From: an uncultured Lachnospiraceae bacterium | GTDB taxonomy: Bacteria; Bacillota; Clostridia; Lachnospirales; Lachnospiraceae | Direction of reading: 5' to 3' | DNA length: 64,000 nucleotides | Assembly (NCBI GenBank): GCA_910588535.1 | Contig: CAJUOO010000003.1 | Coordinates: forward strand, 71,194 to 135,193 | Shown here: piece by piece, positions 35,873 to 45,500 of the stretch | Numbering within the stretch: position 1 is the stretch's first letter | Layout of the letters: every line of letters starts with the position of its first letter | The notes under the pieces: generated by a model | Seen by the model: the letters and a program-made list of their open reading frames with translations, nothing else | Databases searched by the model: none | Told to the model about the DNA's origin: nothing | Position numbers and translations under genes: made by a program

Positions 35873-37117
35873 ATGAAAATTATTTTTTGCTCTATGATGT
35901 TTGCAGATGCTGATGAAAATATAAGAAAATCAAAAAAACCAAATACTGTATCAGGACATAAATATCAGGAAAACCTGCTAAGAGGATTATTGGATAATGA
36001 ATGTGAGGTTACAGTAATCAATACGCCTCGCATTAGAAAATATCCTGATTATAAAAAAATATTGATTAAGGCAGATGCATTTTATTTGGATAAGAATGTG
36101 ATAGGGAAAAATATAGGATTTATTAATTTATTTGTTATTAACTATATTACACAATATATCCATATTTGCAGAGAATTAGAAAAAACAATTAAAAAGTTTG
36201 AAAAAGAAAAAGTGGTATTGTTAGTATTTAATAGTTATCTTATACAAAGTCTAGCAATGCTTAAGGTAAAAAGGAAGTATAAGAATATTATTTTATGTGA
36301 TTCCATTGGAGATATCCATGGGAAATATGGGATCACAGTTAAAAGAATAGGCATAAAGGGGAAAATTATAACTTGGATAGAAGAATTACAGGATAAGATA
36401 GCAGTGAAGTTTGATGCATTTGTTTTGCATACTAAACCAATGGCGGAGGCATTACATATAACGAATAAGCCGTTTTGTCTTATGGAGTGTCCTTATAAGA
36501 TTTCATTTTTAAAAGAAACTATTGAAGATAAGGAGAAAGATAGAAAAATTATTATGTATGCCGGTGCGCTGCAGGAAGATTATGGATTATGGCATTTAAT
36601 CCATGCGTTTTCATTAATTTGTGATGATAAGTATTTTCTTCAAATTGCAGGAAGTGGTGATATGGCTGAGGAAATCAAACAGCTTTCAGAAAAGAATGAT
36701 CGAATTCAATATCTAGGATTTATTTCTCCAGCAGAAGTAAGTGAGTATCAACAAAGAGCAGATGTTTTGGTAAATCCGCGAACATCTGCGTATGAGTTTG
36801 TAAAGTACAGTTTTCCAAGTAAAATAATGGAGTATTTGGCATCAGGTATCCCATATGTTGGACATAGACTACCGTGTATTCCTCCAGAGTATGACTTGTA
36901 TATACAATATCCGAAAGATGAAAGTGATGAGGCTTTGATGGAAAAGATAGTGGAGATTTGCGAATTATCGTTGGAGGAACGCAAGGCAATTGGAGAAAAG
37001 GCAAGAAATTTTATTATTGGAGAGAAAAATCCTAAGGTTATGTGTAAAAAAATAGTACATATGTTGGAAGGGGTGAAAACGTCTTATGAGGATGAAAAGC
37101 ACTGTATTGCAAAATAA
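35873..37117 (+). CDS. GT4-type glycosyltransferase
   Basis: This 414-residue protein has a GT-B layout. The N-terminal half starts KIIFCSMMFADADENIRKSK. The C-terminal half carries MYAGALQEDYGLWHLIHAF near 225, IAGSGDMAEEIKQL near 260 and the donor-binding region YSFPSKIMEYLASGIPYVGH near 310. The sugar and linkage are unknown. It is cytoplasmic, acting on lipid-linked repeat units. Its end overlaps the Wzy-like gene by 32 bases. Confidence 0.85.
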   Translation: MKIIFCSMMFADADENIRKSKKPNTVSGHKYQENLLRGLLDNECEVTVINTPRIRKYPDYKKILIKADAFYLDKNVIGKNIGFINLFVINYITQYIHICRELEKTIKKFEKEKVVLLVFNSYLIQSLAMLKVKRKYKNIILCDSIGDIHGKYGITVKRIGIKGKIITWIEELQDKIAVKFDAFVLHTKPMAEALHITNKPFCLMECPYKISFLKETIEDKEKDRKIIMYAGALQEDYGLWHLIHAFSLICDDKYFLQIAGSGDMAEEIKQLSEKNDRIQYLGFISPAEVSEYQQRADVLVNPRTSAYEFVKYSFPSKIMEYLASGIPYVGHRLPCIPPEYDLYIQYPKDESDEALMEKIVEICELSLEERKAIGEKARNFIIGEKNPKVMCKKIVHMLEGVKTSYEDEKHCIAK

Positions 37118-38432
37118 ATCGCTTCCAATTGTTTTAATTGTATTATATTTGTTATTTATTCTTTTGCTATATGAAATAGGACCTTTTGCATGGGTGACAG
37201 AGCAGCCATTATATTTCTATTTGTTACAGTTTTCTTATATTTTTTTTATTGTGTTAGGATATTATGCAGGAATACATTCAAATTGGACTTGTAGACGTAC
37301 ATGGTTAGATAGTGATCGGCGGAAACTTTTAAAGATAATAAAACCACTTATTTTTTTTACAATTATAATTTTTTGCATTAATGTCTTTAGAGAATATGGA
37401 TATACTGTCTTTGATTTTAGAGGATTGTTAAAAGATATACAAAGTGGAATTCAGGATATGGGAGCGGGCTATCTTAGAAAATATACACAATCGTTAATTG
37501 GTGGAAGCAGGACAATAGGAGGTAATTTTTTCTCTGTATTTAATTATCTGTGGAATTTTGTTGAGTTGAACACAATTTTGCTAGGAATCCTATATTTTAA
37601 AAAGTTAGGTTGGGGTACAAAGATTTTAATTTTATTTGCTTGTTCAGAAATTGTTGTATTTTATATTTCTGTTGGCACGAATATAGGTGTGTTTCGGATT
37701 ATATTGGCAGTAATATTGTTTTATATTTTGAATATTTTAAGCAGACAGAGAAAGAAAAAAAGGGAAAAAAGAAATGCAAAGAAAAAGATAGTTGTAATTA
37801 CATTGACAGCGTTGCTAATTATCTTAGTGTATTTTGTAAAAACAATGAGAAGCAGAGGAGGAATACTTTATTGGGATGACAGTTCTTATAATATAGGACA
37901 GATTGGATTGGATAGAGATTCAATAGTATTCCGGGTTTTTCCAGAAGAATTATATATTCCTATAATTTCTGTAAGTAGCTATTTGACACAGGGTTTGTAT
38001 GGATTTGCATTATGTTTAAATATACCATGGACACCAATGTTTGGATTGGGAGGAAGTCTTCAATTTGTGGATTTGTTAAAAAAATATTTTATTGATCTTA
38101 CACCATATACGTATCAGTATAAAATGGAACAATATGGATGGGATAGCAGGATGTACTGGGCGTCTGCATATTCATGGTTTGCAAATGATGTAGGATTGGT
38201 AGGGGTTGTTGTCATAATGTTTATATTGGGATATTTTTTGGCACTGGCATACAGGGATAGTCTTACGACTGATAATCCATTTGCGCGAATTATGGTTTAT
38301 TATTTTGCTATTATTTTTTTATTTTTACCATGTAATAATCAGATATTTCAGTCTATTTATACATTTAGCGGTTTTATAACAGCTTTTTTATGTTGGATGT
38401 TTTCTACCAGATATAAGGTAATAATTAAATGA
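37086..38432 (+). CDS. wzy: Wzy-like polysaccharide polymerase (multi-spanning membrane protein)
   Basis: This 448-residue protein is very hydrophobic with about ten to twelve membrane segments, a basic loop near residues 218-236 (RQRKKKREKRNAKKK) and a large extracellular-type loop near 255-350. Sequence is poorly conserved in this class. The assignment rests on topology and on position between a glycosyltransferase and the flippase. It should join repeat units on the outer membrane face. ATG follows AAGGGGTG within the end of the previous gene. Confidence 0.75.
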   Translation: MRMKSTVLQNKSLPIVLIVLYLLFILLLYEIGPFAWVTEQPLYFYLLQFSYIFFIVLGYYAGIHSNWTCRRTWLDSDRRKLLKIIKPLIFFTIIIFCINVFREYGYTVFDFRGLLKDIQSGIQDMGAGYLRKYTQSLIGGSRTIGGNFFSVFNYLWNFVELNTILLGILYFKKLGWGTKILILFACSEIVVFYISVGTNIGVFRIILAVILFYILNILSRQRKKKREKRNAKKKIVVITLTALLIILVYFVKTMRSRGGILYWDDSSYNIGQIGLDRDSIVFRVFPEELYIPIISVSSYLTQGLYGFALCLNIPWTPMFGLGGSLQFVDLLKKYFIDLTPYTYQYKMEQYGWDSRMYWASAYSWFANDVGLVGVVVIMFILGYFLALAYRDSLTTDNPFARIMVYYFAIIFLFLPCNNQIFQSIYTFSGFITAFLCWMFSTRYKVIIK

Positions 38433-39955
38433 AAAAAAGTGTGATGAATAAGAGTATCTATAGTATCTATAATGCAGTAACAGCTCTTGGATCGACGTTA
38501 GTAAATGGGTTATTAGGGATCATTACCACTTATTATATAATTTCTGAGTTTGGTTCTGATTTTAATGGTTTAAATTCTACTGCTAACCAAATTATAAATA
38601 TGTTGTTAGTGTTAGAGGGAGGATTTACCATGGCTTCCACTGTTGCATTATTTGTACCTTTGGCAGATCAAGATATGTTGATAGTAAATGGAATTCTTCT
38701 TGCTACAAGAAAACAATTTAGAAAAATTGGAAAGATATTTTGTATTCTTGGTTTTTTGGTTTCCTTGATTTATGCATATGCAGTTCGCAGTGATTTGCCT
38801 AAGGTATTTGTTGCTTGTGTTATTATTATGGCAATTGTTCCGCAGGCAATTAATTTGTATTTTACTTCATCATACCGGGTGCTGCTTCAGGCACAGCAGA
38901 AGGAATATATTATCAATTTTTTCTCTATGATAACAATAGGTTTAGGACATATAGCAAATATTATAATAATAAGGGGAGGAGGATTAATGTGGCAGATTCG
39001 CTTTATTACAATGATATTTGCTATAGGAAATAGTATGCTTATATGTTGGTACGTAAAAAAGAAATATTCATATGTAAATTTTCATGTAATGGAAAGAAAT
39101 GATTTGATTGTAGGAGCAGATGATGTATTTGTGCAGAAAGTTACTGGTGTAATTTACAATTCCGCACCTATAGTATTTTTATCATTGTTTCCATCAGGTG
39201 GGACGATGCTAGCAAGCGTTTATGCAGTATATAATAATATATTTATTATGATTAAAAGTTTGCTTCATGGCGTGATTGATGCGCCGAGAATGGGATTAGG
39301 ACAGTTGGTTGTTGAACGGGAGAAAGAGGATGTTTGGAATGTATTCAAACAATATGAATATATTTCTTTTGCAGCAATTTTTGTGATGGTAAGTACAACG
39401 TGTGCACTGATATTGCCTTTTATTCAATTATATACAAATAGTTTAAATGATATTAATTATTATGAACCAGTGATCGTGATTTTAATGGTATTAATCTGTG
39501 CAGTAGAAATGGTACATATTCCGAGTGGACATTTGATTAATATGGCAGGGAAATTCAGAATTAGCAGAAACTTTCAGATGATAGCATGTATAGTATTGAT
39601 GATAACTATTGTATTGGGTGGTTTCTTTTATGGGATCTATGGTATGCTTGTGGCTATACTGATAACAGCTATTGTACTGGCAGTTTTGGAAATAGGATAC
39701 ATTCATTATTATTTTTTTGACAAAAAATTTTTTGAATTATGCAAGATTGGTATGCCATTATGTATTGCAGGATTTTTTGTATGTTTAGTAGAAACATATT
39801 TGCCTGTACCTATTAATAATTATTTTGACTTTTTTTGTTTTGGAGTGATATTTACTGTAATAAATGGATTGATTTGTATTATAGTAAGTGCAATATTTTA
39901 TAGAGCTGTTATATGGGCAGTAGTAAAAAAACTTTTAGATAGCAGAGATGGTTAA
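38429..39955 (+). CDS. wzx: Wzx-like polysaccharide flippase (MOP superfamily)
   Basis: This 508-residue protein has about 12-14 membrane segments. The N-terminal region (SIYNAVTALGSTLVNGLLGI, then SEFGSDFNGLNSTANQIINM) resembles Gram-positive O-antigen/capsule exporters of the MOP superfamily. It would flip undecaprenyl-linked repeat units. It overlaps the Wzy-like gene by four bases (ATGA). Confidence 0.82.
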   Translation: MKKSVMNKSIYSIYNAVTALGSTLVNGLLGIITTYYIISEFGSDFNGLNSTANQIINMLLVLEGGFTMASTVALFVPLADQDMLIVNGILLATRKQFRKIGKIFCILGFLVSLIYAYAVRSDLPKVFVACVIIMAIVPQAINLYFTSSYRVLLQAQQKEYIINFFSMITIGLGHIANIIIIRGGGLMWQIRFITMIFAIGNSMLICWYVKKKYSYVNFHVMERNDLIVGADDVFVQKVTGVIYNSAPIVFLSLFPSGGTMLASVYAVYNNIFIMIKSLLHGVIDAPRMGLGQLVVEREKEDVWNVFKQYEYISFAAIFVMVSTTCALILPFIQLYTNSLNDINYYEPVIVILMVLICAVEMVHIPSGHLINMAGKFRISRNFQMIACIVLMITIVLGGFFYGIYGMLVAILITAIVLAVLEIGYIHYYFFDKKFFELCKIGMPLCIAGFFVCLVETYLPVPINNYFDFFCFGVIFTVINGLICIIVSAIFYRAVIWAVVKKLLDSRDG

Positions 39956-39975
39956 TAATATAGGGGAGGGCATAT

Positions 39976-40827
39976 ATGAGATTTTTGGTGCTTGGATGTA
40001 CTGGAATGGCTGGTCATATGATCAGTCTTTATTTAAAAGAAAGGGGATATGAGGTTCAAGGATTTGGGCGAAGAGCTTTTGCTTTGATTCCATGTGCTGT
40101 GGGCGATGCTATGGATAAAGATTTTATTTGTGAGTTAGTTGGCAGAGATAGGTATGATGTGATTATAAATTGTATTGGTATATTAAATCAGTCAGCAGAG
40201 GACAATAAAGCAGAGGCCGCATATTTAAATTCTTATTTTCCACATTTTCTTGCACAGCTTACAGAAAACACAAACACTCAGATTATCCACATGAGTACTG
40301 ATTGTGTTTTTTCTGGGCAGAGAGGACAATATATAGAAGATGATGTAAGAGATGGAAAAACCTTTTACGATCGGTCAAAGGCACTTGGCGAGTTAGAGGA
40401 TAATAGAAATATTACTTTGAGAAATTCTGTGGTTGGTCCAGATATGAATGTAAAAGGAATAGGGCTTTTTAACTGGTTTATGCAACAGAAAGAGGAAATA
40501 TGTGGATATACTAGTGCAATATGGACCGGACAGACAACTCTTCAGTTAGCTAAAACTATAGAAGTAGCAGTTTTGGAGAAAGTTCATGGATTATTTCATG
40601 CAGTTCCAGATTATGTTATTTCTAAATATGAGCTATTAAAATTATTTAACCATTATATGAGAAGTGATAGAATTATAATAAAACCGGTAAATACATATAT
40701 TACGGATAAATCCTTAAAACGAACACGCTTTGAATTTAATTATCAAATTCCTGATTATGAGTACATGATAGCTGAGCTTGCTAGGTGGATGGAAGAACAT
40801 AAAAAGCTGTATCCACATTATTATTGA
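39976..40827 (+). CDS. RmlD-like NDP-sugar reductase
   Basis: This 283-residue SDR starts RFLVLGCTGMAGHMISLYLK. It has IINCIGILNQSAEDNKAEAA, STDCVFSGQRGQYIEDD and the Tyr-x3-Lys motif YDRSKALGE. The fold matches dTDP-4-dehydrorhamnose reductases, but rmlA/B/C are not present, so the substrate may differ. GGGGAGGG precedes ATG. Last clear gene of the capsule operon. Confidence 0.85.
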   Translation: MRFLVLGCTGMAGHMISLYLKERGYEVQGFGRRAFALIPCAVGDAMDKDFICELVGRDRYDVIINCIGILNQSAEDNKAEAAYLNSYFPHFLAQLTENTNTQIIHMSTDCVFSGQRGQYIEDDVRDGKTFYDRSKALGELEDNRNITLRNSVVGPDMNVKGIGLFNWFMQQKEEICGYTSAIWTGQTTLQLAKTIEVAVLEKVHGLFHAVPDYVISKYELLKLFNHYMRSDRIIIKPVNTYITDKSLKRTRFEFNYQIPDYEYMIAELARWMEEHKKLYPHYY

Positions 40828-40935
40828 GTGGAAAATAGTAATACAACAAGAATTGGTAGAATGAATAAGGAGAATTTATAAAATTTATTATGATAACAGA
40901 AAATATGAGATAAAAAAATTTAGGAGATAACATTT

Positions 40936-41239
40936 ATGGATAGTATAATTTTATATATACTGATTATGTCTGTCAGCTTTTTTTGCGCAGGCATTTTCAG
41001 AAAGAGATTTGAGGAGAACTTGCCTCTTTCTTTTATTTTATTATGTTGTCGTTATTTATATTTGGATTATTGGATCAGTTAAAATTTGGTGTTTATGGGA
41101 GTATTCTTTTACTGAGCTGTCTGTATATTGCCATAATATATAATTGTCATGCCAGCCATGGAGTTGTTTCAGATGATAAGGTACATATTAAAGAAAATCA
41201 TGTCTATATTGCAACGGTCTTTGTCCTGTATGTTTTTTA
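40936..41239 (+). pseudogene. Frameshifted, truncated membrane protein at the end of the capsule locus
   Basis: ATG 40936 begins MDSIILYILIMSVSFFCAGI, then FRKRFEENLPLSFILL. The frame changes at the T-rich stretch near 41040 and continues as MLSLFIFGLLDQLKFGVYGS to 41239. The joined sequence resembles the first 100 residues of a larger multi-spanning glycan-related membrane protein. Everything after is missing and the AraC gene's 3' end overlaps it. Likely a decayed capsule gene. Confidence 0.5.
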
Positions 41240-42051
41240 AAGTGTGTAATAAAATTACTTGTGTCGAGAAAACCGCACAATTCTGAGATCTCTGCAACTG
41301 TCTTATTGGTGGAGTGAAGATATTTTTTTGACATGTTTATTCTGTAGTTGGTAAGATATTGATATGGCGTAATGCCCATTATTCTTCGAAAAAGACGAAT
41401 AAAATGATATTTGGATATAGGGATGTCTTGTGTCATATCTTCAATGGTTATCTGTCTTGCGTAATTATTTTCTATAAAATCCAATACAATCCTAATATCA
41501 TTATTAGATGTTTTTAAGTCGGATATACATTCCAATGCCGAAGAACAGATGATATTTATAAGATAATGAAGCTTTGACGAAATATCAATATGATCTGTGA
41601 TATTATAATTGTTTGTTTTACTAATAAGATCTTTTATGTTGTACTCAAATTTATAGGATTGATTTATGTGCACAGGGCAAATGGTGTCGGTGGGATACAG
41701 GATATGAAACATTGTTTTTGCAGAAATTCCGTCAAAATGAATCCACAAAAATTCCCATTCATCTGATAGTGAATAGTATTTATGAGGAGAATGACAATCA
41801 ATAAGGATGGCATCCTCTTGTTGCAGCAACAATTCTGTATGGCCAGTTTGTAAAAATCCCTGTCCGTGTATAGTATATAGAATTAAAAAACTGTCATGTG
41901 TCTCCCTTTGGACTTTATAATCTTTTTCAGCAATAAAATACCCTGCCTCTGTGATATAAAAAGGTAATGTCTTGGCAAGTTCAGTAGGCGTTGCTGTTAT
42001 CCAGACGGAAGTATCTAAAATTTTTTCCTTGTATTTTCCCATAGTGCTCAC
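41188..42051 (-). CDS. AraC-family transcriptional regulator with cupin sensor
   Basis: This 287-residue protein has an N-terminal AraC-type sugar-sensing domain (about 20-150; FLILYTIHGQGFLQTGHTEL, then DAILIDCHSPHKYY) and a C-terminal double helix-turn-helix (about 185-285; ITIEDMTQDIPISKYHFIRL, then KTVAEISELCGFLDTSNFIT). It is divergent from the DUF5107 gene. Two 14-bp direct repeats in the shared intergenic region look like its sites. It probably activates the DUF5107 gene in response to a sugar. Confidence 0.9.
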   Translation of the reverse strand: MSTMGKYKEKILDTSVWITATPTELAKTLPFYITEAGYFIAEKDYKVQRETHDSFLILYTIHGQGFLQTGHTELLLQQEDAILIDCHSPHKYYSLSDEWEFLWIHFDGISAKTMFHILYPTDTICPVHINQSYKFEYNIKDLISKTNNYNITDHIDISSKLHYLINIICSSALECISDLKTSNNDIRIVLDFIENNYARQITIEDMTQDIPISKYHFIRLFRRIMGITPYQYLTNYRINMSKKYLHSTNKTVAEISELCGFLDTSNFITHFKKHTGQRPLQYRHDFL

Positions 42052-42083
42052 CTCATCGGAAGTCTATCATAATTCAGTTGCTA

Positions 42084-42118
42084 TTTCAAGCAATAATTTC
42101 ATATTTTCAAGCAATAAT
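42084..42118 (+). promoter_or_regulatory. Candidate AraC operator: two direct repeats 21 bp apart
   Basis: TTTCAAGCAATAAT occurs at 42084-42097 and identically at 42105-42118. The 21-bp spacing equals two helical turns, as for AraC I1-I2 half-sites. The second copy ends just before the predicted promoter region of the DUF5107 gene. It lies 33 bases upstream of the regulator's own start codon. Confidence 0.6.
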
Positions 42119-42120
42119 AC

Positions 42121-42151
42121 TTAATTTATTTTATAAAATTTGCGTTATACT
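42121..42151 (+). promoter_or_regulatory. Probable activator-dependent promoter of the DUF5107 gene
   Basis: TATACT (42146-42151) is a good -10. Upstream only a weak -35 (TTAATT, 42121-42126, spacing 19) is present, directly next to the direct repeats. This arrangement suits AraC-type activation. The resulting leader would be about 400 nt and contain the triplicated repeat. Confidence 0.4.
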
Positions 42152-42543
42152 AGTGTGAGAAGAACTTCTAATCATTCGCAGCAAGAGCTGCTTCATGAAG
42201 AAGTTCTAAGTCTCACACAAGAGAATGCCAGAAATGCGGCATTCTCTACATAGGTTTAAGATTGCGCAAAGCGGAGTTGGTTAGTGTGAGAAGAACTTCT
42301 AATCATTCGCAGCAAGAGCTGCTTCATGAAGAAGTTCTAAGTCTCACACAAGAGAATGCCAGAAATGCGGCATTCTCTACATAGGTTTAAGATTGCGCAA
42401 AGCGGAGTTGGTTAGTGTGAGAAGAACTTCTAATCATTCGCAGCAAGAGCTGCTTCATGAAGAAGTTCTAAGTCTTACACTGGAGAATACCTGAAATGTA
42501 GTATTCTCTGTATAGATTTGAGGTTAGTAGGAAAGATGTTTGG
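42151..42543 (+). repeat. Three tandem 131-bp structured units in the DUF5107 leader
   Basis: Units start at 42151, 42282 and 42413. Units 1 and 2 look identical; unit 3 is identical for its first half, then diverges. Each folds into two hairpins. The first pairs GTGTGAGA-AGAACTTCT with the distal AGAAGTTCT and TCTCACAC segments, with a bulge and an inner GCAGC-aaga-GCTGC. The second is AGAGAATGCC/GGCATTCTCT. In unit 3 the second hairpin becomes GAGAATAC/GTATTCTC: both sides changed and pairing was kept. No known riboswitch was recognised. Confidence 0.85.
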
Positions 42544-42555
42544 GAGGATAGAAGA

Positions 42556-45500
42556 ATGGGCGAAGTAATTTTAAGACAAGAGAAGGTGACAATCCCTACA
42601 TATGATATTTTTGAGTATGATAAGAATCCTATGTTTTTGGAGAAGCGTGTGTATCAGGGATCTTCGGGACGTGTGTATCCACATCCTGTTTGTGAGGGTG
42701 TTTTTGATGTGAAAAGAGACAAGGAATATAACGCAATTTTCCTTGAAAATGATTATATACTTGTTATGATACTACCAGAAATAGGCGGAAGAATACAGCG
42801 CCTGTATGATAAGACGAATGGTTATGACGCAGTATATTATAACGAAGTGATAAAGCCTGCGCTTGTTGGCTTGGCAGGACCGTGGGTAAGCGGTGGAATT
42901 GAATTTAATTGGCCACAGCATCACAGACCATCCACCTTTGATCCGACGGATTATACTATAGAGAAACATGCAAATGGCTCTGTGACAGTGTGGGTAGGTG
43001 AGACGGAGAGAATGTTTCACACAAAGGGGATGGCAGGATTTACTGTCTATCCCGATAGGGCGTACCTTGAGATAAAAGGGCAGCTATATAATCCAACAGA
43101 CAGACCGCAGACATTTTTGTGGTGGGCGAATCCTGCTGTTGCGGTAAATGATAACACACAGTCTATTTTTCCGCCGGATGTCCATGCGGTGATGGACCAT
43201 GGCAAGCGTGCCGTGTCAAAATTTCCGATTGCGGACGGAGAATATTATAAAGTAAATTATGCACCGGGCACAGATATTTCTCGATACAAAAATATTCCTG
43301 TTCCGACTTCCTATATGGCGTATCACAGCGATTTCAATTATATTGGCAATTATGATTATCAGAAGCAGGCGGGGCTTCTTCATATTGCCGATCATCATAT
43401 CTCGCCCGGAAAAAAACAGTGGACTTGGGGAAATGGAGACTTTGGAAGAGCGTGGGACAGAAATTTGACAGATGAAAATGGTCCATATATTGAGCTTATG
43501 ACGGGGATATTTACCGATAATCAGCCAGATTTTACATTTTTAAAACCATATGAGGAAAAGACGTTTGTACAATATTTTATGCCGTACAAAGCAGTGGGAA
43601 GGATATCCAACGCGTCAACGGACGTAATTGTAAATATGACTATTGGCTCCAATTTCATCGATCTGATATGTTACACACCATCGGGAATCCATGCGGATTT
43701 TGAGATCACAGCGGACGGAGAAAGAATATATGTAGGTACGTTGGATTTAGAAACGGCAAAGGTTTATAAGACAAGGGTTCATGCTGATACTATAGATAAG
43801 ACAATTGTGTGTGTGATCAAGAAAGAAGGAAAGGAAATATTGTCTTGTGCTCCTGTAAAAGCGAGTGAGCCAGTGCCATCACCGGCGGAGGAAATCCCTG
43901 AACCAGAAAAATTAGAGACCACGGAAAAGTTATTTTTGGCAGCAGTACATTTGGAGCAGTACCGCCACGCTACATATTCACCTGAACCATATTATTTGGA
44001 GGGTTTAAGGCGTGATAGGTCAGATATTCGTTTGAATAATGGGTATGGAAAGTATCTTTATAATCAGGGTCGATATAGAGAGAGCATCCAGTATTTTCAT
44101 GCTGCCATACAATCCTCAACATGGAAAAATCCGAATCCATATGATTGTGAACCATATTATAATCTTGGTCTTGCTTTAAAGATGATAGGAGATGTACAGA
44201 GAGCATATGATGCGTTTTACAAAGCTGTGTGGGACGGAAATATGCAGGCGCAGGCATTTTATCAGCTTGCATGTATATCTGCGGCGGCCGGTGAATATAA
44301 GCAGGCTCTTGAATTTGTCGAAAAATCATTGGTGAAAGGACTTCATAATTTAAAAGCGAGGACTGTAAAAACGGCACTTTTGCGGCTGACAGGAAGAAAG
44401 GACGAGGCGATTTCCTTTGCGAGGGAGACGAGAAGGATAGATGCGCTTGATCATGCCTGCCGCTATGAGCTTTATAAACTTACAGGAAATGGTCTTGATG
44501 AAATGCAGGCTGTTATGAGGGATGAGAACTTTAATTATATTGAGCTTGCTCTTTTATATATGGAAGCTGGATGGTATGGAGAAGCGGATACCATTCTTTC
44601 TCTTGCCCCGAAGGATAATGAGCCTATGCTTCATTATTATAGATATGCATGTACAGGTGATAGAGCAGAGCTTGAAAAAGCAGAGAGCGCAAATAGCCTA
44701 TACTGTTTTCCAAATCGTCTGGAGGATATTGCGGTTCTTGAAAATGCGATCAATCATGGCGGGGAATATGCAAGATATTATCTGGGCTGCCTATTCTATG
44801 ATAAGGGCAGATGGATGGAGAGTGTATCATTATGGGAAGGCTGTGCCAATAAGATAAATCTCCCGACGGTGTACAGAAATTTATCTCTTGCCTATTACAA
44901 TAAAATGAAGGATGCAGATAGGGCGAGAGAGGCTATGGAGAAAGCATTTTTGATGGATAAAACGGATGCGCGAGTATTCTTTGAGCTTGACAGTCTTTAT
45001 AAAATAATGAATGTGTCATTAACAGAGCGTCTTGACAATATGAATGTAAATGCAGATCTGTTGGAGAAAAGAGACAATTTATATACAGAATATATAACTC
45101 TTTTAAATTTGAATGGTGAGTATGAAAATGCATATAATCGTATTATGAACCATAACTTTCACCCATGGGAGGGCGGAGAAGGCAAAATATCCTCTCAATA
45201 TAGAATTGCTCTTATCCACATGGCAAAAGCAAGTGAGAAAGAAAAGGCGATCGAGCTTTTGGAGAAAGCATTGATGTATCCCGATAATCTTGGAGAAGGA
45301 AAATTGATAGGTAATCTTGACAACGATATTTATTATATGCTTAGTTCCCTGTATGAGGACAAGAAGAAAGCAGAGCAGGCATATAAACTGGCCGCAAGGG
45401 GTGAGTTTACAGTTACTTCTGCCATGTACTATAATGATCAGCCACCTGAGATGATGTATTATGCAGCAAAAGCTATAGAGAAGCTTGGAGATAGTAAGAC

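Noticed and set aside
42151..42543. Tandem 131-bp units as a CRISPR array
   Set aside because: There are no unique spacers between short repeats; the whole unit is repeated end to end and is hairpin-rich, with no cas genes.
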